Positions 35,079 through 46,300 of a DNA stretch of 64,000 bases are shown one piece after another. The notes beneath the pieces were generated by a model that did no database searches, was not told where the DNA came from, and was given only the letters and a program-made list of their open reading frames with translations. The position numbers and the translations under genes were made by a program. Numbering within the stretch: position 1 is the stretch's first letter; each line of letters opens with the position of its first letter. Source of the stretch: Patiria miniata (lineage: Eukaryota > Echinodermata > Asteroidea > Valvatida > Asterinidae); contig NW_024037051.1 in the NCBI RefSeq assembly GCF_015706575.1, positions 15,411,016 through 15,475,015 of the forward strand, in the 5' to 3' direction.

Positions 35079-38000
35079 TAGTAATAACTTTCATGTACCA
35101 AGTAAAGTTTATTTGGGCTGCTCACACGTACGTACATGTTTGGTACTAAAGTATGTTGCCTGGTATGGTGCTGAAGACAGTCATGCTGATGAATAGAATT
35201 GACAAGATGAATATATATGATGCACAGTAATGTCTGAAATGCAACTTACAGTGAATTAAAATCAGTAAAATAATTTTGTTTCATTTACTGTTTTTCATGT
35301 AAGCACAGCAATGGTTGTCAAATATTCAATTTGTTGTTAAACTGCTTCCCAGAATTTTTGAAAATCAAGAACCTAAAAGCTTTTTTTCAAAACTCAAAGA
35401 CTTTGTGTCTCCCTCTTCCTAGAAAAACAAATACACTAATAAATAAATATACTGCATGTTTGCTTACCCTGCGGAACCAATCGTTCACCACATTCAACAA
35501 TGTCAGGGAATGTGAAGTTAAAGATAGCTTTCAGATCAGCCTACACCTAGTTAGTACAATCACTGTTTATACTTCTTTCCCAAAACAAATAAGCATTCTA
35601 AGCTACTGCTAGACTATTCAGAGCATGCATGTACGTCCACAAAATGTCGCTAAGTGCAGGTAGATTTAATTCTTTTGGAATACCGTGCAGTTGATGTTTT
35701 CTTTAAAAAGAAACTGTGAATCACTACACATGAATCTACTGTCCTAGTAAATTATCTATTGAGCTCAAGATCTGTGATCCACAAATTAGCATTCCAATCT
35801 GGGGACATTTGGAAGATTAGATTACATACATTTACATCTTCATTTTCATGGTTGCACCTTTTGGAACTATTTCACAAAACCATCTACTCAATTTTTTGGG
35901 GGGAAAAATGGAAGCATGCAATAGCAGTAGGGTAAGGTACCAAACCCTTTGTGACTTTACAATTCTAATGCCGATGAAAATAATACTCGATAAATTCAGA
36001 CAAAATGTGCTACATGTATGTTCTCCTATGCTGCAAAGAGTTGCTAAAATAGAGATAAAATGTTTCCTTTTAAATATCAGGGTTTGATACGGCTAGTGTC
36101 GTACCATACCATATCCCCCTCCCCACATTCCAGAAAAAAAACCCCAACTTTCCACATATCTTACTTTAAACAAAGTAATGCTACAAATTTTGTCCAAGAT
36201 AATAGGTTTTTTTGGCAATACACCTGAGCAGCATAATTAAAAATTTCATCTTCTCCCCTTAAACTCCTCAAACACACATTTTGGTGGAATGTTGAGCACG
36301 GTAAATTATAATTATTTACATCTTTGAAATGTTGTGCATACCATTAAATACACGGCAGTCTAATTTTCTAATTTTCATCTTTGTTTGTAAACGTGTGCGT
36401 CTATGCAATATAAAAGTCAAACTAGTTGCATAGAGTAAACCAAAAGATGAATTAAAATTTAAGTGGTACTTTTGAAGTTAGGGTTTGTGATCAAAAATAA
36501 TAATGGAACTGCGTTACACATTAATTTGTTAAATTCAATACTTGCGCTTACTTTGTGCAAAATAAATCATATTTCCGAGTATCATCACTGAATGAAGTGA
36601 ATTAAACTCTGTTACTGCTGTCACGGTGATGGGCTTCACAAAAGCCAATAGATACTTTGTCTTCCAAATTACGGCCAGGAGTGATAGGAATAAATAAATG
36701 AATCTCTATCTTCAGATAAAAACCCCAATCTCTGAGCCCAATTTTGTGGAGTTGCTGAACACAAAACAACTGCAAAGCACTGCAAATATGGACTAGGCGA
36801 AAACAGGTTAACAGCCAGAAAATTTATGCAGTGTGTGTTGCTCGAAATCTGGCCCTTCAGGAAACCTTCCTGATTTGAACATGAACTCCAACACTGTAAA
36901 GTAACCCAATGGCAACTTCTTTGTGCCTTGACAAATAGATGTTACGCCCCAACCATAGTCATGCACCCAACTATAAGACAGTCCCATCTATACACTATCC
37001 CAACTCTAGTTGATGCCTCCTCTAGTTGGGAAGTAGTTGGGAAGTCCCAACTAGGATTACAGTTTGGGCACAACACCGACATCAAACCTCATGTAAAGTA
37101 ATAGGCCTACTGGTTGCTCTGGACATTCCTTTTCCCTTTCAAAATCACGTTGGGTTTTTGGCTGATTTGGCAGATTAAACATTATTATATTGCAACTACG
37201 TACATTAACGCTATTTTGCTGGCATGAACTCCACCAACCAATTACTCACAATATTTACAAATACGTGTAGTATTTAATTATAAGCCAATTACTGAATATT
37301 TCTTCGTTTTTTTTTTTCTTTTCGTAATGCAGTGACTGCTCCGACAAAATGGACACACACACACACCAGTGACACGCAATTTAGCGTACTATGTATACAT
37401 AATATCCTATAAGTACAGTACATGTACATTCACCAGTCCATGTTACCACAACCCACATAATGACGTACGAGTCTGTGAATCCATATGACTTTACGCTATA
37501 AGACATAACTTTTAACCAAAATTGGTTTAAACAAAAATGGGAATAACGTGTAAACTTTTTAAAAATAAAAACAATTCGATGTCTGAAGTGAAGCTTAAAT
37601 ATTGACCAAATTTACGTTTTTATATACCCTCCCTTTTTAATGTCTGTTCATTCATTGATTATTCAACCTCTTTTAAGGGAGAATACTGATTGAACTTTAT
37701 AGACATTTATTTCAATTGTCTCTCAATAAGAGTCCTATTCATTTCTGTTTAAAAGCCTACTTGAATGGAATCCCTTGTCAAATCAAACATGTTACATAAA
37801 ATATTTCATTTCAGAAAATTCTTAGGGTAAATGGCTGGACAATTTAGAGCTCAAATATAAAAAAAAAATTGCAAACAAATTTTTTTCTGGACGGATGCAT
37901 TACAATCACAATGTAGAATTTTAACATCAATATTTCTGTATACAAAACCTCCATTCCTTATTAAGGCCTGTGGTAAATTCACGCTGAATAAGCTTTTGAA

Positions 38001-38184
38001 TCAATCATAATTCTACTTAAGCATGATGAATGAAAGCCGAAACAATACACCTTACACGTGGCGGCCATCTTAGAGGGCATCTTTTGTTATTTGAATTCAT
38101 TAACAATAAATGCACACAAGGTTCACTCATGCATATCCCCGCCAAACAAAGGTATTGCCATCTAAGATGGCTGTTCATACATAA

Positions 38185-38556
38185 GGCCCAAAAAAAAAAG
38201 TCTCCGGTTTCTGGTATGGAGCTTGCCCAAAAAGTGGTGCGGCGACACGGCTTTTTTTTTTTTTTTTACCTGTTTTTTTTGCTTCAAATGTCGGCCGAGG
38301 ACTGCAATTGGTGCCCGACTAAACTTAGTGAAAATATATGGGAGTCCAGAGAGGCCACATAAAGCTTATTCTCGATCATAACCCCATCTAAAAACACGTT
38401 AAAATTGTGCAGCAGCAGGATTCCAGTCAAACCAGTGAGTTTGGCAGTTTTGAGACATCATCTTTTATTGAAAAAAAAACTTTTTCATTTTGCCGACGCG
38501 CATGGCTACGGCGACGCGCGCGCATACCAGAAACCGGAGACTTATTTTTTTGGGCC
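38185..38556. mobile_element. 372-bp PIF/Harbinger-like MITE
   Basis: Inverted ends of about 33 bp: GGCCC, an A run, then GTCTCCGGTTTCTGGTAT on the left, and ATACCAGAAACCGGAGAC, T run, GGGCC on the right. It is flanked by TAA at 38182-38184 and 38557-38559, the 3-bp TWA target of PIF/Harbinger. Non-coding. It lies just past the RAB39 stop and contains the nearest minus-strand AATAAA (38464-38469) to that gene. Confidence 0.85.
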
Positions 38557-38797
38557 TAAGGTCTATACAGTTCCTTTCAAAATTTAGAAAGTTGCCTCAG
38601 GGAGGGGGGAGCAGGGAGGGGACAAGTTTATGTTACTAAAAGATAATTCTTCTCATTGTGTGTGATCTCAGCGTACACGTTTGCCTCATTTGAATGTACA
38701 TGTACGTCTTTTTACTTTTTATGTGGAATATTATTAATTTTGGGCAGGTAACATGAACCAGTGTCTGACGGAAGCTTGGCTACCACGTTCACAATCA

Positions 38798-40058
38798 TCA
38801 TGCACAGCAGTTTTTCTTATCCTGTCGCGGCTCTTCCAATCGTAGCGTTTCCCGCGGCGCCGTGAACCCCCCTTTGATCCCGTCCCAGCCGTCCTTGATC
38901 TCCAGGTCGCCGTTTTTCAGTTTGACGTAAATCTCCTTGGCCATGACGGAGAAGGCCGCCTCCACGTTGATGCAGGCCTTGGCCGAGGTCTCGATGAACT
39001 TCATGTTGTAGGCCTGGGCGAATTTCTCCCCCTCCTCTTTGTACACTTCCCTCTTGTCCTCCAAGTCCGACTTGTGGCCGATCACCATGTACGTGGTGCT
39101 GCACGGATTGGTGACGTTTTCCTTGGCTTCCAGTAACCACTCTTGGAGATTCTCAAAGCTCCGTCGATTGGAAATATCATACACTAATAACACACCCACA
39201 GAGTTCCGGTAATAGGAAGTTGTTATTGATCTGAAAAGTAATTGTTAAAAAAGGGGGAAAAAACACAATAAATGGACAATAAGTTTATACAGTAAAATTG
39301 CATCACATTTCACAAACGCCATTTTCCTTCCATTTTTTCTCATCTTTTATGTTTGTTAAAATTAGATGACCCAACATTTTTATTACCCTAAGCCCGGTTC
39401 ATACTTCACGCGAAAGCAAGTTGCGAAGCAAAATTCATGTCGTCAACAATGGTGGACGCACTTCAAATGTTATGTTGACGTCAAGAATTTTGCTTTGCTT
39501 TCATTTTCTGATGAAGTATGAACCGGGCTTAAAGTAAAAAAAGAGATTGTTTTCTCAAAGGTATTTTTTTCTTCATGTTTGTTAATGTTAACTACACAAA
39601 CAGCCTACCACAGCAATTTGTTCCTAAAATTTACACTTGTCAGCAACTTGTTAATCTTAGATCTGACTTTGATGATAATTATAAATTAATGTAAAAGACA
39701 AAACCAAAAAGTATTTGAAATGGCCAACATTTGACAAGTGACCAGGCATTAAAAAAAGGAATGAAAATGGGATTGTCACATGTCAGATTGTAAAATCTGC
39801 GTACCTGAATCGTTCCTGCCCAGCCGTATCCCACAGCTGTAACTTGACCCTCCTCCCCGGCGCAACCTCGATCAGCCTGGCGAAGAAATCCACCCCAACC
39901 GTCGGGTCTGAAACCTCCACGAATTTCCCGTCACAGAACCGGCGGAGCAACGAGGACTTGCCCACCGTCGAGTCGCCCACCAGAATCATGCGAAATTGGT
40001 ACTCCCAAATCACCTCGGGTGGCAAGCCCGACAGTTCCTCAGCAGCAGCAGACATCAT
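38798..40058 (-). CDS. RAB39: RAB39, small GTPase
   Basis: Rab-family GTPase of the RAB39A/B type; vertebrate members act in endolysosomal and autophagic traffic. Two exons: 40058-39805 and 39230-38798, joined in phase, 228 residues (227 if the second of two tandem ATGs is used; human RAB39A is 217). An in-frame ATG at 40139 would add 27 residues unlike any Rab, so it is less likely. Motifs: P-loop GDSTVGKSS, switch I SDPTVGVDFF, switch II WDTAGQERFRSIT, HKSD in place of NKxD as is typical of RAB39, and ETSAK. The C-terminus KKNCCA is an XCCX-type double-cysteine site for geranylgeranylation. Head to head with SLC35F2, as at human 11q22.3. The 574-bp intron carries a MITE. Confidence 0.95.
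39391..39529. mobile_element. 139-bp MITE in the RAB39 intron
   Basis: Left end AGCCCGGTTCATACTTC and right end GAAGTATGAACCGGGCT are perfect inverted copies of 17 bp. The inverted similarity continues inward (GAAGCAAAATTC against GAATTTTGCTTTGC). The superfamily is not settled; no clean target duplication. Confidence 0.85.
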
Positions 40059-40344
40059 TAACTGTTCATGGTTTAGATTTTCGATAACTCTTGAAGAAAA
40101 AGACCACTTTTTAGAGAAAATTTTATCGTCCAATATCACTGAGGTTCAGTCTCATGATCGGTGATTTAAAAATGGCTACAATTTACTTCCGCTAGGTCAG
40201 CAGCATCGTGAATATTTAGTATTGCTTTTCTATGTATCACAAGCACTGATTGGTTTGTAAATGGCACGGGGAAGGGATTTGGCCAATCAAGGACTGTGTA
40301 CATAAATTGAAGGCGATACGTTTCACAACACCGCAAACATCATC
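40059..40344. promoter_or_regulatory. Bidirectional RAB39-SLC35F2 promoter
   Basis: Only 286 bp separate the two start codons. A plus-strand CCAAT box (40283-40287) lies about 60 bp before the SLC35F2 ATG, and an inverted one (ATTGG, 40249-40253) faces RAB39. No TATA box faces either gene. The same divergent pairing is known for human SLC35F2 and RAB39A. Confidence 0.75.
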
Positions 40345-43300
40345 ATGGACGGCGCACGTGGGGAATCGTCGGGCAATCTTTGCTCGAAAATTGTCGCCCA
40401 ACTGAAGGTGTTTGTGAGCAGTATTTTCACCATGTAAGTTCGACTTGTTTCTTTATTTCTTACTTTAGTAAATGGTGAGGATGGATTACACGTTTAAACC
40501 ACAACGATGTTGAATAAAAATTAAAAGGAGAGGCCGCGGCGCGCGCTTTAACGATGGCGCAGTATGAACAACGTACGACAGCCAACGAGCACGGGAGCAT
40601 GCAGAGTGACCCGCACGGTACGACCTGACAACCGGCCGGCCAGCCGTGCCGTCTGGACGTCGCGTCAGGCAGTCACAGTCATGCATTCTTCAATTTAAAA
40701 AAATGTATTTTATCACAAACGTGACGCCTATTTAAATTAAAACCACATAATAAACAAAACGAACAAATATTGAAATAGGCCTTTATCTGTTCCTTGCTCT
40801 ATGGTTAAAACGAATGTCGGACACTTCGCCCCATTTCCACGTCGCCCCATGTCACTTCGCCCCTAACCACTTCGCCCCATCCCCACTTCGCCCCATCCCC
40901 ACTTCGCCCCATTTCCACTTCGCCCCATCCCCACTTCGCCCCATCCCCACTTCGCCCCATCCCCACTTCGCCCTATTGGCTTAAAAAACAATTCCAACAG
41001 ATTCACTAATTGCTAACAAGAATTAGCCCACCAAATGAACAATTCATAACCAACCTCTCAAGCTATCACTCTCCCCTAGCCCTACCGAGAAAAAAAGCTT
41101 GAAGTAAAAGATCCAACTTTGTTCCCAACCCGGCTATACCAACCCGTCTCCCACTTATCTGAGAACGAAAATACCTTTGACATCCTAATTTCACTCTTGG
41201 AGGAACCAATCTCATCTAAATGAAGTTGTAAGTGTCACATATCAGACAATTTTTGACGGAACATTTTCCTCAAGGCAGTGAGTTCCTTTTAACTCACTGA
41301 CCCATACCTACGGATTCTGTTGAATCCGGCGCCGGCTGATGAGTCCCCGAAGGGACAAATGTGCATTCCGCTATTACCCTCGGGTAAAACCTAACCCACC
41401 CCACTGCTGCCTGGGTAAACTTGGCTACGGTCAAAACTTCCATTGATTTCTCCTTCTTATTTTTACCGATTTTTTGAGACCCGGCCTTTCATGTGTCTCA
41501 ATTGAAGAACATAAACCACACAATGTCACACCATCGAATAACTCAATGTGTTGTTCTTACGCAAATTTTTTTATTCACAAGCCAATAGGAGAGGCGTCTC
41601 TGAATGGGATAGAGCCATCATTTCTCTCATCTGTGTCTCTAGCACCTCATCAGAGAGTTTGTATTTTTCCTGAGGTTTTAGATTTGGGAGCATTTATTAT
41701 CTAGGGTCTTTGGCAGTTTATTATGTCTGCACCCCTAGCCTTCACCTTTTTCATACTGGGGCGAAGTGGGGATGGGGCGAAGTGGGGATGGGGCGAAGCG
41801 GGGATGGGGCGAAGCGGGGATGGGGCGAAGCGGGGATGGGGCGATGTGGGAATGGGGCGAAGTGGGGATGGGGCGAAGTGGTTAGGGGCGAAGTGACATG
41901 GGGCGACGTGGAAATGGGGCGAAGCGTCCGACACCCCGAAAACTAGACCCGTGAACGTGGACGTTGTGACCTTACCATTTAGTCGATTAATGAGATTTGA
42001 TTTTTGTTCGGGGATATGGGCTTTCAAAGTTTCATTTAGAAAAATCAAGTATAATGAGCAGTACTTTCACGGTTACTAATATGCGCCATCTTGCTGATGG
42101 GGCAAATTTACATGTGTTGCTGTGTACACATCGTCAAGGCCAAGTCATCATGCATTCATTCCAAGATGCACCGGCATCAGACAATGCCTGTTCTTTTTTG
42201 CCCCATGAACTGTTCATCAAGATGGCGCATATTGTGGAATTGTGCATTGTCTGTGGCGAGTCTCTCATTTCTGCACACCTTTGCATCTGTAAATGTTTGT
42301 ACCAGTTGTTACAACTTGATTAGATAACTTGGAAACTATTGAATTTAAGATTAACACATGTACAAGCACGTACAAGTTTATGACTGAACTTTAGTACCAG
42401 ATAATGTTTTTCTTTTTTTACTAGTAAGTAGTATTGCTGTCATAAACGTTCAGTTAAGCATGCCATATGTTTGAACTTTGATCTTGCTCCCTCAATTATA
42501 TAATTAATATTGGGTGCAGTGCTTTTTACCTCTGCATTCTGGGCATATGTTTTTGAGAATTTACTATGGCGTTATCTCTATGGTACAGAATATTTAAAGG
42601 ATTGTGTTTCATTTCATTGTTGGATTAATATTGTACAAACAGAATACTTGTATCTTGTAGATGGAGTTGTGCATCCCTAAGCTTGGAATTCACTGCACTA
42701 GAATTGTTTGCATATTTTAGGAAACTGGGGGAATTAAATTAATTCAGATCAAATTTTAGACCCTAACAGACGAACAACAAGGTCTTTTTAAAGATAAGTG
42801 TAAGAACAGAATACATGTACCTGTAGCCCTCCCTCTATGGCTGGCAATTTCAACAAGGCCAGCCCAGCAGTCGAAACCAGTCAAGTGACTGGTTTTAACT
42901 GTTGAGTGCTCCCTGCCTTCATAAAGCAGGAATGACTGGCTGTGATTGTTATGAAACCTGAAATAGCTATGCTTTGACTGAAGGAGATTGATAAGCCAGC
43001 TGTGCCTACCAGTCACCTGCTTTTGTCTGTTGATGGAGTTTGACTGTCACAGTGCCTACAAGAAATATGATCTGACTGTTGGTGACTAGCCTGTGTAAAA
43101 GGCATGGCAGAGGAACCTTGTTGTTGTTTCCTGTTGGAATGAGCAAGGTTTACACTTTGAAGATCCAAGAGGTAACAGAAATTTGTGCTACAAAACAAAA
43201 GTTGAATTTACCTCTGTCCCCCCCCACCTTCCCTACCCTGACAGAAACTTCCTGAAGGTTTTCCTGGGCGGTCAGGTCCTGTCTCTCCTCATCTGTGGTA

Positions 43301-46300
43301 CGGCCATCACCAGCCAGCTCCTGCACGATCGCTACGCCGTCAGCGCTCCCACGGCCCAATCCTTCCTCAACTACCTGCTCCTGGCCATAGTCTACTGCAT
43401 CGCCTTGTGCTGCCGGAAGGACCGACAGGACAACTTCTACCATGTGTTCCTGTCGCGCTGGTGGCAGTACATTCTTGTGGCGTTGGTGGACGTAGAGGCC
43501 AACTATCTCGTAGTCAAGGCGTATCAGTTTACCACACTGACAAGTGTCCAGGTGTGTATTTTTTTTGTAAATGGGGAGTGGGAAAGGTTTAAATCCTAAC
43601 TCTAATACCATTTTTGCTTGTGGCCTTTCTGACTTTTCTAAAATCCTCCCCTGTTTGGGGAAGTGATGGGATCATTTTTACTCATTCCAACTATTAAAAG
43701 TTCAATGTAAAGTAACAATGGCTTGGCTCTACATTCCAGAACCCTGCAAAATCTTTCAAACCTGGTGGATTTAGGAGGATCTGGGAAGGTTAGGGTCAGT
43801 GTGCTAGTCTCATTGAAGTATTGACAAATTCCTCTACTTGTACTCCTCTGAGATTGTTTGCCAGGATGTCTGTGCCTGCTAGCACAGAAAATAGCTTGCT
43901 TCAGCGAGGAATACCGGTAGTTGGCTTCAGGAACCCTGTTCCAGGAAAGCTTTCAGATGCTTTCATGTCTATTACACTAATGTTATTAATACTGATCCAG
44001 CATTTGATTTCAAAACATCAAATAATTATCAATGTCAGTGTTGTGGATTCTACGGTATTGCGATGAAGCACTATTCAAATCTTTAGTGTTTTGTAAAGCT
44101 ACATGTATTTGCAGGCCAAAAACAGTGGAACATGTTACCAATGTGAATTTCTTCATTTGATCGCAGAGGAGAAGTTAATTTTGTATTATTTTTTTTTTTT
44201 ACAGCTGTTGGACTGTATTACCATTCCAGTGGTGTTGATACTGTCTTTTGTCATTCTGAGGGTCTCGTTTCGCATCAACCACATCGTGGGCGTAATGATC
44301 TGCATCATTGGTGTACCTCTGATGATCTGGGCTGACAGCATCCTGGGCAAGAGTGATACAGAAGGTAAATCACTGAAAGCAGTTAATCTTGGTGAAGTGA
44401 TCGATGGGGTTTTGCTACCTTGGGGAAACAAATGTCACCAGAGGCAAAAATCCCACAAATTGCATCTCAAATCTTCCAATTCGATTTAAACCGGCCAGCT
44501 GACCCGGCAAGCTTGGGTGGCTTGTGCGTACATCTCTCGGCTCTCACCAAGGTGACCACGGTTCGAATCCTGGCCGCGGATCACATGTGAGTAGAGTTGT
44601 GCATTGGTTCTCTCCTGTGCTATGAGGGTTTTTCTCTGGGCCCTCCGGTTTTCTTCCCTCCGGAAAAATCAAACACTTTCGATCTCAGGCTGTGCTCCGT
44701 CGTCATGTATAAAAAAATGGGTCGATGAGGCTGGCAGCCATAGGCGCCTTTACATACCAGCGGCCCGACCACGTTGTAGCCATGTCCTTCGCAATTCAAC
44801 ATACCAGCTGCGAGTAAGGATGATAAGCCTCCCAAATTATTATGTAGTTGATTGGTAAGGAAATATGCACTGTGCCAGTCTTATTAGATGGAAACAGTGC
44901 TCAATACGTCAACGAAAGGCAAAAACTGATATTGAAACCGTCTACCGAACTGCATTTCCTGCACAGCTTATTTGACATCTGACCCCGTCTCCTGCCCAGA
45001 TGCAGATACACCCAGAAGGTTCTAGGGGAATGTATTATGCCTCATTGGAACCTCCAAATAGATGTAAATCAGCCAGCTGACCCTGGCAAGCACGGTGGTC
45101 AATTAGTAAGAACATCTGCACTGACAATACAGTGCTAAATACGTCCGTGAAAGGCAAAATGTGATATTAAAGTCGGCTACCCATCTACATTCTCTGCACA
45201 GTTACATCTGACTCCTTCTCTTGCCAACCTACAGATAAACCGCAGAAGGTTCTAGGGGATGCCTTATGTCTCATCGGAGCTAGCTTGTATGGTATCTCTA
45301 ATGTCGCTGAAGAGTACGTCGTGAGACGGTTCACCAGGGTGGAATTCCTTGGAATGGTGGGCCTGTTTGGGACGTTCATCAGTGGCACGCAGCTGTAAGT
45401 ATGAATCATTTAACCCTAACCATCCCAAATCCTCCAAAATCCTTTTTGCAAATTGGAGGAATTTGCAGGATTGCAGGGACCTTCATTAGTGGCACACCGC
45501 TGTAAGTATGAATCATTTAAAGAGGCCTTTCTGCTCCCAACACAACAGAAATGCACATCACCCTGATGTCCATGCAATAGTCCATAAGTCACCCTGATGC
45601 ACTATTCCATTAAAAGTCATCGAGCGCTGTTTTGCTGCTCTCTCAAAATAAAACTAGCTAGCTGACCCATGCAAGCTCGGCAATTGAGTGGTAAGATGTC
45701 TGCACTCGGAGGTTGTGGGTTCAGTGCCCATCTGAGCGAAGTTGTGAGAAATTTTTATTTCTCACAAGCTCTTTGACAACGACTGAGCAAACAAATTTGT
45801 TTGAAGGGCAAAACAACATGAAAGTGGTGTTGGTAACAAATGCGGACCACCAGAAACCGAGGATACGCCTTTGGCACCTCGTATTGAAGGCTTGAAGCCT
45901 CCGCCCGTCCTTTGTTCTCCAAAACAAACATTGAAATGTTTTGGAAGGTACAGTAGAACAAGGGATAAAATCTAATTTTGACCTCTGTTTCTCCTCCTGC
46001 CCTTCAAGACTGATCCTAGAGAGAGCTGAACTCACCTCCATCACCTGGACCTACGAGGTCGTCCTCCTCTTCCTTGCCTTCGCCATCTGCCTCTTCTGTC
46101 TCTACTCGCTCTTCCCCCTAGTCATCAAGTGGAGCAGCGCCCTCGTGGTCAACCTATCCATCCTGACGGCCGACTTCTACTCGCTCATTGTCAGCATCTT
46201 TGTCTTCCAGTATGCGGTGAGTTGCATTCAAATTGATTATGTCTCAGTCTCTGGACTATTTAAAGCACAGGATGTCCACACAGTCAAGTTTTACTATACT

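Larger units (their letters stand above)
33912..38797. other. Spacer between RAB39 3' end and LYRM2 5' end
   Basis: About 4.9 kb, strongly AT-rich. It holds a 187-bp MITE (34892), a Harbinger-like MITE (38185), a poly-G run at about 34654 and a self-complementary CTAGTTGGG patch near 37000-37060. I see no exon of a known family. Part of the right end is presumably RAB39 3' UTR. Confidence 0.5.

Noticed and set aside
41701-42048. 115-codon ORF rich in His, Phe, Ala and Pro
   Set aside because: Translation of the right tandem-repeat arm of the foldback element.
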